Shown here: positions 1 through 10,937 of the stretch, in pieces
How positions within the stretch are numbered: position 1 is the first letter of the stretch
Layout of the letters: each line of letters begins with the position of its first letter
From: Exophiala sp. HKRS030
Lineage: Eukaryota > Ascomycota > Eurotiomycetes > Chaetothyriales > Herpotrichiellaceae
Direction: 5' to 3'
Length of the DNA stretch: 64,000 nt
NCBI GenBank assembly: GCA_023897205.1
Contig: JAHWDD010000033.1
Span: 186,001 to 250,000 of the forward strand
Position numbers and translations under genes: made by a program
Notes under the pieces: model-generated
Told to the model about the DNA's origin: nothing
Databases searched by the model: none
What the model saw: the letters and a program-made list of their open reading frames with translations, nothing else

Positions 1-1018
1 CGGAGTGTGTAGTTCGTTGGAGGTGACAATCGGATTCAGAGAAACAGAAAGTTACTCCACGACCATGCCATGCCATGCAATGCATTACCTAGATACATAG
101 ATAAGTAGTTGAATAGTTCTGTGATTAGTCGGTCTTGTACTTAAAGTATTGTCACTCCTGCGGAATATAGCTGATTTTTCTGTTACACTGCTACCTAGTG
201 TAGGTATTCTCGGTTTTTTACTCCATTAGATGAGGACTCACCTCTCGTTACAACCTACAGCTTGTGCCGCACAATGACCTGCCGACCCGCAGACAGATAA
301 TAGCCACCTAGGTAAGTCATAAGTTATAACGAAACTGTCAGTGTCAGCCTACCATGTTTACTCCGTAGTACGGAGTTAGGTATCTCTAGTATGTATACAG
401 TATCTACGACGTCATCATTTTTTATTTATTTTACATCTTACCACGTAGTGCCACGTTTAGTCTCGATGGCCACTGGCACACGGCACAGGGCACACGGCCC
501 TTGCTCAAGCCTCAGTAACACTATTCCTCAGCACCTCATCGCAATGTACTCCGTCTCTTATTATGGGTCCATCTCTGTGGGTCAACCGTCAGACGTGATC
601 GTGCCGTGCGTGGTGCACGTCCACACGCCTTAGGTATGCATTGGCAGCGACGGCGCCCGCTGAGGCGGCGATCTTTGATGGACTTTTTCTACCAACTGCT
701 CTAATTTCGCTCTTCATGTGGTTCTGTCAGGTAGGCAGGCGCTTTTGGTGATGAACCTACCTTATCTACCTATGTAGGCTCACCTAGCAGGTGCCTAGGT
801 AGGCGGTTTTGTCGTCTTTCTAACAGTTGGGATTCGGTCGTTCTACTCCTAATACCGACTTAACAGGTAGATTGTCCACGGTAGTGTCCTGTCTACTCTC
901 TACTATTTCTGTACTCGTTTCGTGACTGAGGCACGAAAAGCGTTGTACGCTGCGAAAGAATCCCCTTCTGTTCTGCGGCGACATACAGTCCTTTTTCTGG
1001 TCCACGACCTCATCAGGT
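1..1018. other. Intergenic, no gene seen
   Basis: No open frame here has a recognisable domain. The left part is AT-rich with short CTAGGTA-type motifs near 770-810, which recur in other intergenic stretches of the window. The last few hundred bases presumably carry the promoter and leader of the hydrolase that starts at 1019. Confidence 0.5.
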
Positions 1019-2461
1019 ATGGGCGAGCAGTCATCTCAACATCAGGGCCTCGCGCCTCAAACCCAGCACAAGGCAACATATACCGAGACTCGCCTACAGC
1101 AGCAACCTACTCAATCCCAATCCGAATCACAACCTGAACCGCAAGCCTTTCCCTCCCCATCAACAATCGAAATCACACGTCGCAACGACCTCTCCCCACT
1201 ATACCACATCCTCCGAACGATAATCAAACCGTTACGGCCCAAACTCGCGAGCGCCGGTCAAACGCAGCCCGGCGGCTCGATCCGACTGAACCCACCGAAA
1301 AAAGGCGACCTCGAATTCATCGAGGCACAGGTCGAGTCCGTGTGGCAGTATACATATCGCACGAAAGCCTCTGTGGCGTCTGCGTCGGCATGCAGAACAA
1401 ATGGGACCCTTTCGTCGGCCAAGAAGAGGGTCGTCCATCGCATCTTCTACTTCCATGGGGGCGGGTTCCAGATGCGTCCGTCGAACCAACATCGTGTGTT
1501 TCTGAGACAGTTGTGTCGGCATCTGTATACGCGGACGCATGTGGATGGTAGCGGGAAGGACAGTACCAATGTTGACAAGAAAGGACCCAAGCAAGACCAA
1601 GACCAAGACCGTGTAGAGCCACTGATCACACTCGTATCGTACCCATTGGCGCCGCACTCGCCAGCGTACGAAAGCCTCCCGATTCTGCAGAAGTGGCTGG
1701 CAGCGACTCTGGATGACGCGGCGCGCTGTGGCGACAAAGTCTCGTTAATGGGTGATTCTTCTGGGGGCAACCTTGCGTTGAGTCTGGGCTTTTGGGCGTC
1801 GATGAATTATCATTGTCGTTATTCGCCGTCGTCTCGGCTGCAACTGGCAGGGGACCAAGGTATGGCGAACGACGGTGCCGCAGAAGAGGAGGAAGATGAG
1901 AAGAAGAGCTCATCGCCACAAAAATGTCCATTAGTTTCCATCATCGTCATCTCCCCTGCGGTGGATCTGCGCAACGTCAACCCGGACATTCAGCGCGTCG
2001 ACCGTCTCGACCCTGTGCTCACTGCAGAGCTCACAGGCAAAGTCGGTCGGATATGGGCTGGGGCGGGGACCGAAGCGGCAGTAGTAGGGTCGAAGAAGAG
2101 TAATGGTGGCAGTAGTAGCAGCAGCAGCACGCCAGAAGAATCAACCCCTATCTCTCCATCCGCCAATCTCCAGTCCACCAGCAACCCGCACCTCTCGCCG
2201 CTGCTACACAGTGACGAGGCCTTCCAGACATTAGCGCGGAGGGATATCGATGTGCACGGGGTGATTGGCACGAGAGATGTGCTTGCGCCAGACGCAGAGT
2301 TGTTCATGCGCAAGTGTGAGCGGAACTGTGTGCGTGGGAAGTGGTTGGTGTGGGATGGGCAGATGCATTGTTTCCCGTTGACGGCTGGGCAAGGGCTGCT
2401 GGGCGTCAGAGAGGGGAGGGAAGGGTTGATGTGGTTGGAGGATGTGATTTTGGGCGATTGA
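1019..2461 (+). CDS. Alpha/beta hydrolase fold-3 (HGGG-type esterase), 480 aa
   Basis: A single-exon gene. The oxyanion-hole motif HGGGF lies at residues 146-150 and the nucleophile motif GDSSGG at 245-250. A late GTRDVLAPD segment and a near-terminal MHCF segment supply the likely catalytic Asp and His. This order is that of the hormone-sensitive-lipase / arylacetamide-deacetylase / steryl-acetyl-hydrolase branch, which hydrolyses small esters; the substrate cannot be read from sequence. The first ~60 residues are Gln/Ser-rich and probably disordered. Two low-complexity inserts (Glu/Lys-rich after residue 280 and Ser-rich near 365) make the protein longer than the usual 320-400 aa. The start is the first ATG of the frame that covers the fold. 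There is no signal peptide, so a cytosolic protein is likely. It is unrelated in function to its neighbours as far as I can tell. Confidence 0.85.
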   Translation: MGEQSSQHQGLAPQTQHKATYTETRLQQQPTQSQSESQPEPQAFPSPSTIEITRRNDLSPLYHILRTIIKPLRPKLASAGQTQPGGSIRLNPPKKGDLEFIEAQVESVWQYTYRTKASVASASACRTNGTLSSAKKRVVHRIFYFHGGGFQMRPSNQHRVFLRQLCRHLYTRTHVDGSGKDSTNVDKKGPKQDQDQDRVEPLITLVSYPLAPHSPAYESLPILQKWLAATLDDAARCGDKVSLMGDSSGGNLALSLGFWASMNYHCRYSPSSRLQLAGDQGMANDGAAEEEEDEKKSSSPQKCPLVSIIVISPAVDLRNVNPDIQRVDRLDPVLTAELTGKVGRIWAGAGTEAAVVGSKKSNGGSSSSSSTPEESTPISPSANLQSTSNPHLSPLLHSDEAFQTLARRDIDVHGVIGTRDVLAPDAELFMRKCERNCVRGKWLVWDGQMHCFPLTAGQGLLGVREGREGLMWLEDVILGD

Positions 2462-2643
2462 CTTGGTGTTGGCTTGAGTCGTAAGGTGGTTAGAGAAGGA
2501 TTATGGTTCAGTGGTGGATTGTGGGATAGCTGGATGCTTGGGTTGTGTTGTTATTTTGTACTATATACCCTTGTAACGATATGTGTATTGATATGATTCT
2601 TTTGATGTGGTGCGCATGGCGTTGTGTCGGCGGTAATGCGTTG

Positions 2644-4297
2644 TTACTCAGGTGGCTTATCAAGAAGGATAGACGTAAAGGAAGTCGCATTTGGGCCAGG
2701 TTCGTTGCGCCCAGGTTCATCCAACATGCCTCTCTCTCGCATCGCGAAAATGGCCTCCACAACTCTCTTCCTCTGTTCTTCCTCTTCCTGCTCGACCATG
2801 ACTTGAAACAATCCTTTTCTTCGCTCCGGTTGCTTCAATGTCGTGGTTTTAGAATTGCGTACCTTCGTGCCCGTCTTGGTTTGTAATGACTCGTTGTGTC
2901 TTTGGATGGCATTTGAATCGTGTGAATAGAGACAATTCGAACCGTAGCTGCAATGACCAGTTTTCAGAAGATTTTTGCACAGCCGAGGCGTTTGTACGCG
3001 CTTGCTCGAATCCGAAATGGGTGGCAGGCGGGCGAGAAGAGGATCTTTGGTGCTGGTTGTCTCAGGCGCGGAATCAGCGTCACTTTCTGAATCGGAGGCT
3101 GATCCGCTGTTATCAGTGTGATCGTCATCCGAGTCGGTGTCTGTGCCAGAAGAGGAGGTTTCGTCTAGGTCAACTTCGATATCATGATGAGTGTTAGGAT
3201 TGGGCTGGGAAATGTCTGGTTTGTCTCCAGTGGTATTGATGGTGTTGGCATTAGACCTCGCTAATGCTCTTGCTTGCTTCTCTTTCGCAACTCGCAAAGC
3301 CTCTTCTGCCTTTCTCAACAGCCTTTCTGCCTTGTCTGCTTTTTTACGAAGTCTCTCCGCTTGTGCAGCTGCTTTCTCAGTCCTATCCACGCCGGACACA
3401 AGTTCAGATGTCTTGTCAAGTTTTCCAGACGAGTCATCACTTCCTTTGGTATATTTCTCCTTGGCAGTCGTCTGTCTGGCGATTTGTTTGGCTTTCTTCT
3501 CCTCTTCGTATTTCTGTCGTCTTTCGGCTCTCTCTGCCTCCCATTTTTGTCGCTTCTCTGCTCTTTCCTCTTCCCATTGCTTCTTTTGTTCTTCTCTTGC
3601 CTTTTTTGCTGCCTCGGCTTTGGCTACAGTTGGAAAGTTCTTTCTTCTTGCTGCAATCCATGCTTGAATTTCGGCTGCCGTACGAAGGGATGCTACTTGA
3701 CCATTATATGTGAAGGACAATCCTTGGGCATGAGAGGCAGTAGTAATGGTGGTAGATAAGCGGGCTTCTTCATCTTCGTCTTCTTCAGAAGATGAGTCGT
3801 CTGGATGAGCAGGTGTCAGGCCAAGGATGTTTTTCTTCGGTTGAGATTTAGCGGTTGTGTTTGCTTTTGGGACTGCTGGTGTAGAAGAGTTTGGTGCAGT
3901 TGCAGGCTTGTTGGGGAGAAGATGAGCATAGGGGGCATTGAAACTCGGAACAGCTGGTGGGGCGAGCGGTCGAGGTCGTGAATTATTCGATGATGAAAAG
4001 GCTGTGTTGTAAGTACGTTTCTGGGGAGAGTTGGAGTGAGGAGTTCGAGAGAAGTTGTTGTTGTCGGTATGGGTTGTGGTGTATTGATTGTGATTCTGGA
4101 AACTGTTGGCTCGTCCACGAAACCCTCCTCCACGTTGCGAGCCACGATCTCCTCGACTGTTGCCTCGAGAAGAAGCGCCGCGACCTCTATAGTTCCCCTC
4201 CCATTTCCATATTCCGTTGGTCTCACATGTTCGGCCTCAGTCGTCCGCTTGGGCGGAGGTGGAGGAGGTGGGGGAAGGAGAAGGGGATGTTTGACAT
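2644..4297 (-). CDS. NUFIP1-type snoRNP assembly factor with CCCH finger (frame broken twice in the assembly)
   Basis: The 3' part (codons from about 4236 to 2644) encodes, in order, an RGG/RG-rich stretch, an acidic Ser/Glu patch, the NUFIP1 signature (LSFTYNG then AEIQAWIAARRKNFPT), a long Lys/Glu/Arg coiled coil, a second acidic stretch and a CCCH zinc finger (CKNLLKTGHCSYGSNCLYSH). NUFIP1/Rsa1 proteins link the R2TP chaperone to Snu13 during box C/D snoRNP assembly in the nucleus. No in-frame ATG precedes this segment: a TGA lies at 4239-4237. The likely start is ATG at 4297, encoding MSNIPFSF and a proline run typical of fungal family members. The frame is lost at the G5 run 4270-4274 and again at the C4 run 4195-4198 (plus strand). 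One extra base in each gives a continuous frame of 551 codons. The gene is divergent from RPC25. Confidence 0.85.
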
Positions 4298-4778
4298 TTG
4301 GTCAGTCTCGAGTTGAGTGGTGTTCCATGAGGTTGGAGGTTATTAGCCTGGTCTCTATCATCATTTGTAGAGATGTTTGAATCTTTTGGTGGGCGAGGCT
4401 GCGAACTCGCTATGTTGAATTGATACATGGAACTTTTGAAGATGATGTGAACCAAGGTCAAAAGTCGGCGGAAGTCCTTCTCTATTTGGAAATTCGGGGT
4501 TTACGGTGCGTACACTTGCGTTGCTAAGGGCTATCGGCTAGCCATATCAAGCATCATAGCCGAATTGATCTGTGTCTACGCGCTAAAACTTTTCGAGGAA
4601 GAAACTTGGGACTTTTTGGTATGTGTTTGATGAATTTACACTTCAGTCGGTAATGCCATACTTGAAGTTTTATCTCTAGTGTCTGACTCAGTTTCAACTT
4701 TGCAGAGACTCTGGAAACCAGAAATGTGTGAGGACCTGTGGAAGCAAACCAGAAGAGTCGTGCAAGAGCCTTGACGAG
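4298..4778. other. Divergent promoter region between the NUFIP gene and RPC25
   Basis: About 480 bp separate the two start codons. I see no further gene. It must hold the 5' leaders and promoters of both genes; I do not recognise a specific binding site. Confidence 0.6.
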
Positions 4779-5599
4779 ATGTTTATTCTGGTTCGTTGGG
4801 CTGAGGTTTGTGGCCTTGAGAAATGTCTAACCCGTTGATACAGACTACCATCTCGGACTTGGTACAAGTTCCACCTCATGGATTCCGCAACAATCAAATC
4901 ACTCGCCATGATGTTGAGGATCGGATCAATGAGAAATATTCCAACAGGGTAGGTTCCTGCGAGAGGGTCAATGGATGTGTCGTCTAACTGTCGACTGCAA
5001 GGTGATTCCAAAGGTTGGACTCTGTATGTGTATGTACGACTTATTGAAGGCGTCGGATGGTTTAATAGGGAATGGAACTGGCAATGTGAACATCAACGGT
5101 ATGCTTGGTCACGAGAAGGGCCATGACTACTTCCAAGGTGGGCTGAATATGACTGACTTGAACAGTGGAATTCCGAATGATAGTGTTTCGACCGTTCAAA
5201 GGCGAGATCATTACAGGGATTGTACACAAGTGTACACCCAAGGGGATTTATATTACTGCACAATTCTTTGAGAATATCTTTGTGCCCGCGAGCATGTTAT
5301 TCGAGAATTGCACCTAGTAAGAAGATGATGACATGAAGAGATTGGCGTTGGACCAGGACTAACAAAGTCACAGCAATGAAAGCGAAAAGGTTTGGGTATG
5401 GAACACTGAAGGAGAAGAATTCTATTTCGATCCCAGTGTGATTGTCAATGTGAGGGTAGAGGCAGAGAGATGGCCCACGTTGACAATCAAGGATTCTAGC
5501 ATCAAGGACTCGGATGAGGATGAGGAAATGGGCAATGTTTCTTACTCGATTCAAGCTGCCATGGATCAAGCAGGACTTGGGGGAGTTGAATGGTGGTGA
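4779..5599 (+). CDS. RPC25: RNA polymerase III subunit RPC25 (Rpb7-like), 5 exons, 196 aa
   Basis: Exons are 4779-4790, 4844-4948, 5002-5098, 5166-5316 and 5374-5599. All introns are 53-67 nt with GT..AG ends and the phases agree. The spliced frame is 591 nt, close to the 212 aa of yeast Rpc25. The product begins MFILT, carries the Rpb7-N-like segment (IPKVGLCMCMYDLL, then FRMIVFRPFKGEI) and continues into the S1/OB-like domain (TGIVHKCTPKGIY, FFENIFVPASML, KVWVWNTEGEEFYF). It ends in an acidic stretch and ...GVEWW. Rpc25 pairs with Rpc17 in the Pol III stalk and is needed for initiation at tRNA and 5S genes. The first coding exon has only 12 nt, and no single open frame covers more than a fragment, so simple ORF calling misses this gene. 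It is transcribed divergently from the NUFIP gene. Confidence 0.93.
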
Positions 5600-6679
5600 T
5601 GGGAGGGTACTTGGTTGTCTTTGGATTGCCGTCGCTGTGTGTGTCGGCTGGAAGATGAATGAGAAGATTGTTTGTCATCAAAACTCGCCGCTTGAGACAA
5701 AAGCCTTGTTTAGCACAGAAGACAGAGTCCTCCGTACAGTACCTACATATCCAATGTAGGTATCCAGGGTACCAGGCTTGGCCCTGTAGGCAAGGGATTC
5801 TCAGGCTTCTGGAAGAACATGATGGACGCCTCTTTGGTATCTTGGCTAGTCGTACTGTACAATCCACAAGTCAAAGTTAGTGGCATCTAACGGGCGCAAG
5901 CAAAAAAGATTCAAACCACATGGGCGTTTTAGACGTTTTAGACGTTTTAGGCGTCTGTGGGTGGCCCTTTAGCCGTTAAAGCAGCCCAAGGGCCATTAAC
6001 TAACGAACTAGTTAGTTAACTACTCCCGTACTACCCGGAGATATTGTTCCCAAGGCCGAGGGGCCCTTAGGCCACTTTATGCACCCCGACCACGCCCGGA
6101 AATGCTAACTACTAGGTAACTAGTTAGTTAACTAGTCCTGACTCCTGACTCCCTGCCAATTTGTCCCTCATTCTCATTCCTCGGGTTCCTGGAAAAAAGC
6201 ACAAGGAAAAGCGAAAAGCACAAGGCAAAAAGCAAAAAGCACGTCATCGCCCTTGATTATTTGATATGGAATTTGATATCATCATCATCCCCAATTCAGC
6301 TTCTTCACCGACACAAATAAAAACAAAATGGCTCGCTGCTGATCAATTCTCCACGACACTGACATCCCTCCTCATGTTATTTCCCAGATAGATACCTACA
6401 GTACATATATATCAGTCTCCTCGCCAACTCGATCTCTATTTGCCCTAGGTTACACTCCCCTTAGTCAACGATAGGGTGGGCACAAATCCCATCACTTCTT
6501 ATTACTCAGTAGCTTCAATCTCAACACGCTTACTTACAATTCACTCCCGACTCTGTACGCCCTTTGACTTGCCATTCTACCTCTTCTCTTCGCTTTAATC
6601 TCCAGAATTTCACCCACGTCCACCTTTCTCAATCTTTGAAACACAAGAGACCCTTTCCGCCAACTGGAAAATATTAAAC
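5600..6679. other. Intergenic and CYS3 promoter
   Basis: No gene is seen. The stretch holds a short direct repeat (5924-5956), a palindromic AACTAGTTAGTTAACT motif twice (near 6005 and 6118), a purine-rich AAAAGC-type tract (6194-6242) and a pyrimidine-rich leader of about 200 bp just before the CYS3 start. I looked for a perfect Cys3/MetR box (ATGRYRYCAT) and did not find one. Confidence 0.55.
5924..5956 (+). repeat. Three tandem copies of a 9-bp GTTTTAGAC-like unit
   Basis: The unit GTTTTAGAC occurs twice and is followed by a third imperfect copy (GTTTTAGGC), directly abutting. It lies between the end of RPC25 and the CYS3 promoter. No function is evident. Confidence 0.8.
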
Positions 6680-8029
6680 ATGACAGTCCCCGTATCACCT
6701 CGTCCTCTTCGACCCGACGAACGTATTCTCACCAATCAACAAGGTGGAATCGACACTCCAGCTCGTGCTCCATCTCCAGTTCATGGCTTCGGAACATTAG
6801 CCGTCCATGCAGGTTCACCACATGATCCCTCGACAGGAGCTGTCATCGAACCTCTCTCACTTTCCACCACATTCGCCCAGACCGCCGTTGGCAAACCCGT
6901 AGGTCTGTACGAATACAGTCGTAGTTCCAACCCCAACCGCGACAATTTCGAAGAGGCCGTCGCCGCCCTTGAGCATGCAAGATTTGCTCTAGCTTTTGCT
7001 TCGGGTTCTGCTACCACTGCCACCATCCTTCAATCACTCGCAGCGGGATCCCATGTCATTTCCGTTTCTGATGTCTACGGTGGCACACATCGCTACTTTA
7101 CAAAAGTCGCTTTAGCACATGGTGTTGAAGTCACTTTTTCTCCTTCAATCGAACTCGACATCGAAGAATTGATTAGAGAGCAAACCAAACTCATCTGGAT
7201 CGAGAGTCCATCCAACCCTACACTAAGCCTGGTCGACATCCGAAAAGTCGCCACTATCGCCCACAAGCATGGCATCCTCGTCGTCGTAGACAACACTTTC
7301 CTTTCCCCTTACATCCAAAACCCTCTCGACCATGGCGCCGACATTGTTATCCACTCAGTCACCAAATACATCAACGGCCATTCCGATGTAGTCATGGGCG
7401 TGGCAGCATTCAACTCAGACGAACTCAAAGAAAGACTGACCTTCCTCCAAAACGCCATCGGCGCCATCCCTTCACCATTCGACTGTTGGCTCGCTCACCG
7501 CGGCCTAAAAACCCTTCATCTACGTGCGCGCGAGGCTAGCAAGAACGCCCTCGCAGTCGCCACCGCCCTGGAAGCATCCCCCAACGTCATCGCCGTCAAC
7601 TACCCCGGTCTCCCAACCTACAAGCAGCGCGCCGTCGTACTCAAACAACACCGCGACGGCCTAGGCGGCGGCATGCTCAGTTTCCGTATCAAAGGTGGCC
7701 ACGCCGCCGCCGAACGCTTTTGCCAGGCCACCAAGATCTTCACTCTGGCCGAAAGTCTCGGCGGCGTCGAGAGTCTCTGCGAAGTCCCCAGCGCCATGAC
7801 CCACGCCGGCATCCCACAAGCACAGCGCGAAGCCATCGGCGTCTTTGACGATCTGATCAGACTCAGCTGCGGCGTGGAAGACTCGGCGGATCTGAAGAAG
7901 GATGTTCTGCAGGCTGTTGAGAAGGCTGTCGTAGGTCCCAAGATCACCAATGGTCTGGACAACGGCGTCGTGGCGGATAGATTGCGGTTTGGGAATGGGA
8001 ATGGGAATGGACATGCTTCTACACGATGA
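6680..8029 (+). CDS. CYS3: Cystathionine gamma-lyase, 449 aa
   Basis: A PLP enzyme of the Cys/Met metabolism family, in one exon. It cleaves cystathionine to cysteine, 2-oxobutyrate and ammonia in reverse transsulfuration. Visible family features are the EYSRSSNPNRDNFE segment near residues 78-91, the cofactor-binding GSATTAT and SDVYGGTHRYFTK blocks, DNTFLSPY at 204-211, and the Schiff-base lysine K229 in SVTKYINGHSDV. The GAIPSPFD and GLKTLHLR segments and the late TLAESLGGVES block match CYS3 better than cystathionine beta-lyase. It is about 50 residues longer than yeast Cys3 through an N-terminal extension and a Gly/Asn-rich tail. A pyrimidine-rich leader precedes the ATG. The alternative, beta-lyase, is less likely. 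Confidence 0.93.
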   Translation: MTVPVSPRPLRPDERILTNQQGGIDTPARAPSPVHGFGTLAVHAGSPHDPSTGAVIEPLSLSTTFAQTAVGKPVGLYEYSRSSNPNRDNFEEAVAALEHARFALAFASGSATTATILQSLAAGSHVISVSDVYGGTHRYFTKVALAHGVEVTFSPSIELDIEELIREQTKLIWIESPSNPTLSLVDIRKVATIAHKHGILVVVDNTFLSPYIQNPLDHGADIVIHSVTKYINGHSDVVMGVAAFNSDELKERLTFLQNAIGAIPSPFDCWLAHRGLKTLHLRAREASKNALAVATALEASPNVIAVNYPGLPTYKQRAVVLKQHRDGLGGGMLSFRIKGGHAAAERFCQATKIFTLAESLGGVESLCEVPSAMTHAGIPQAQREAIGVFDDLIRLSCGVEDSADLKKDVLQAVEKAVVGPKITNGLDNGVVADRLRFGNGNGNGHASTR

Positions 8030-9081
8030 AATGGCGCAGATATGGCACAGATATGGAATTTCAAATGTAAATCACGCCCGACAGTGATATGAATGACCTC
8101 GGAACGATTGGAAGCGGATAAATGTAGAAAAAAAATCCACAATGCGGGCGTATAGGAACGGCCGAGGTTGCGCACGTTTATCTAACTCTAACTCTTCTTT
8201 TTTATTATCACGTTTTTGGTTTCAACGAACGAAAATCTACCCTAGGAGCCGCGAGGCAGGGCCTTCCGCCAGTCTACCTACTATTCTTTTTTCTTTTCCC
8301 TTCTCTATTTCAAGAAAAGAAGTAGAGTAACAGGCAGTTGCACTAGGAGAAATGGAACGAAACGAGCCGAATCATGAATGGGGTGAGAGGAGAGCAGAGA
8401 AGAGCAGAGCAGAGGAGAAGAGGAAAAAACTGCTGTAAGACATAAAATACGTGTCTCGCCCGTATGTTATGATGGGGATTATCTAGAGATTCGAGATTTG
8501 AGATTCGAGAATAAGAAAAGCAACATGCCATGGTCGAGAAACAAGATCAACGACTGCCTGCCGGGCGACCAAACCCCGTTTGAATCTGATCATGCAATAA
8601 AACATCGTGGACTGTGATATTAATATTAGATAGACGCTTGCATGATTATCCAGCGTCCACCCAGTACTATATTAAGATCCAATATCGATTATTTGATATT
8701 GAGTCGAGGTTGACATACATATCTGATAGTTAGGGAATTTGGGCATATCACGTGTGTGCCTAATCATACTTCTTTGCAAATGGAATTGGTGACCGTCTTA
8801 CGGTCTAGGTAGTGAGCACCGTTCGAGGAGCGGCGCGCGTAACAAAGGCAAGGGGCGTTGAACCGGATCTTCTATGTGCTTGTGTTGGTTGGTTCATTTG
8901 ATGTCATTCAAATCGTAATGCTACTACTCACTCTTCTCAGAGAGAGAAAAACAAGAGAGACCGACCAGGCAGACCGATCAGGGGGTATCATAAAATATAA
9001 GAAAACAAATACAATGGCAACATCCGATGCCAATGCCGCACACCTTGACGCTTCGTTCTCCACGTTGGATCAGAAGAAGCG
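8030..9081. other. Convergent intergenic region, no gene seen
   Basis: This lies between the 3' ends of CYS3 (+) and the membrane-protein gene (-). It contains a purine-rich tract of G/A repeats around 8383-8428 and AT-rich sequence with several GATATT-like motifs at 8620-8720. No coding signal is recognisable. Confidence 0.5.
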
Positions 9082-10937
9082 CTATAATTCATCCAGCCTC
9101 GCCAATCTCGGATCCTCACTCGCCGCAGCATTCGCGTCGTCGTCGTCGGCGTCGAAGGTGAGGCCCTTCACCTTGGCTTTGGCCTTGGGTTTGACTTTAA
9201 CTTTAACTTTGCCGTCGCTGTCGCTGTCGCTGCGGCCACTATGTCCCAATGCGTCGATGAGTTCGAGCGTGTGGTTGCGATTACGGCCTCTATTCGCAAT
9301 ATCGTCGATGATCCGCTTCACGTCGTCGGGGAGTCTTTGCTTAGTGTCGGATAGGAGCTTTTCTGGGGTGGGCTGGGTAGCGACGGTGAGACTCGTTGTC
9401 GTGGCACTGGTGTTCCAACTGTTCGATCCAGGAACATCTCCTCGTCTACCAGCTGCACCAACTATGCTGGTATTGGGACTGCTACTGCCAGCACCCCACC
9501 ACCACTCTCTCGCACCCAGCCCTAGCAGGATCATGACCAATAACAGGATGAATGTCCGCCAAAAGACTTCACACATGCTCTTCCATCGCTCACGGCCTCT
9601 TGCTTCTCTCCTTTCCCAATTCTCCAAGATGATTCTGGCATTCTCTAGTCTGGCTTCCAACTGCTCAGCCCTCTTCCCGACCTTCTCCCCCTTTCAGCCA
9701 ACGCACGACCTTTCTCTCCTTTCGCTTCAAATCCCTCCTTGAATGCATCAATCCGTCTACGCGCATCGACATCGACACGATGCGTCTCTTTGTCGAAATT
9801 ATGAATCATGACCGCCGTCTGCCGACTCAAGGATTGGAAACTCGTGATCGTGCTGATAAGGTTGTTGACTTTGTCGAGGAGATTATAGTACCCGTAGTCG
9901 AGACGACGAGTGATTTCCACGCCTGCACTGGTGATTTCGCCGATCCTTGAACGGAGTTCTTCCTCAGCCACAGCGATCTCTTGGTCTTTTGCTTCCAATT
10001 CGCTCTTCTTGATATGTAGCCGTTTGGCGAAGCGTGCGGCGTCTCCACGTGAGAGGAGCATTGACACTGTACTGGGTTGTCGGCTTAGTGACGGAGAGAA
10101 GTTTGGGTCGTTGGGATCGCTGAATGCCCGGTGTCGCCCAGTACCACTGCCATTGGGGAATGGGTCGTATCGACCTCCTGATGTGAAATCTGCTGCAGAA
10201 GTGTCACTTGGACCGAAAGCGTCACGAGACTGATGTTGGTGTTGAGACTGGTGCTTGTGAATGTCACGTTCTGCGTTGAGGCCTGCGACTAGATTGGGCA
10301 AGCCGCCGGAGGATTTTGTGCTGTCTTTAGGCGGTTTGCGAGGATGTGCTTCGGATTGTGTAGAGCGATGACCGCGTTTGTATGGATCATTCTTACTTGT
10401 GCGGTCAGTCGGATAAAGATGTGTGTTGCCGTCGACGGGGCCATGTGAGTGGGAGTGAGAGTGGGAACGAGAATGTTGGTGATGCCTGTGGCTCGAGCCT
10501 GGTAGATGTAGCCGAGGGAGTTTCTCTGCACTTTTCTCTATTGCGGACGCTGCCGTCGCCACGGGCGCCGTGAGGAGAGAGCGAGTCTTGGAGTGCTCAT
10601 GGGATGAAGGTACGAGATGTGATCTGGACCTGACGTGTGTAGGCCGCAACGAGGTCGGCTGGTTAATTGTAGCATGTGCCGCAGCCGATTGTTCTTCTTC
10701 TGGTACCGAGACTGAAGGATCCGTGTGTGACCGTGAACGAGTTAGCATTGGCCTCGAATAACCATTTGCCTGCGCTATAGATATTTGGCTATCGAACATA
10801 GGCATCATTGACGGTATCATTGGGGAATATTCGCTAGCATGGTCGCTGAAGTCAACCGCCTGACTCGTGAAACTCCAGGAAGATGGAGAAGTGAGGTCCG
10901 AGCGACCTGCAGCCTTGTCACGTGCAGGTGAACGCAT
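9082..10937 (-). CDS. Coiled-coil single-pass membrane protein, function unknown (frame broken once)
   Basis: I do not recognise a named family. The start chosen is ATG 10937-10935 (MRSPARDKA); the frame is open further upstream but has no ATG. The first ~280 residues are Ser/His-rich and disordered. Then comes a helical, Lys/Glu-rich region (AKRLHIKKSELEAKDQEI, then DKETHRVDVDARRRIDAF), a charged helix (LENARIILENWERREARG) and one strongly hydrophobic segment, FILLLVMILLGLGA, near residues 460-476. The tail is about 140 residues and ends LARLDEL. The frame is lost at the C5 run 9687-9691 (plus strand); one extra base joins AERG to EKVGKRAEQLE and gives 618 codons. A bitopic membrane protein of an internal membrane is a reasonable inference. 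If the tail is luminal, its -DEL end could act as an ER retrieval signal. Confidence 0.7.

Noticed and set aside
3816..4226. A 136-codon minus-strand frame upstream of the NUFIP domain
   Set aside because: It has no domain. The Arg/Gly-rich conserved sense runs in the neighbouring frame across nearly all of it; only its first few codons belong to the real protein.
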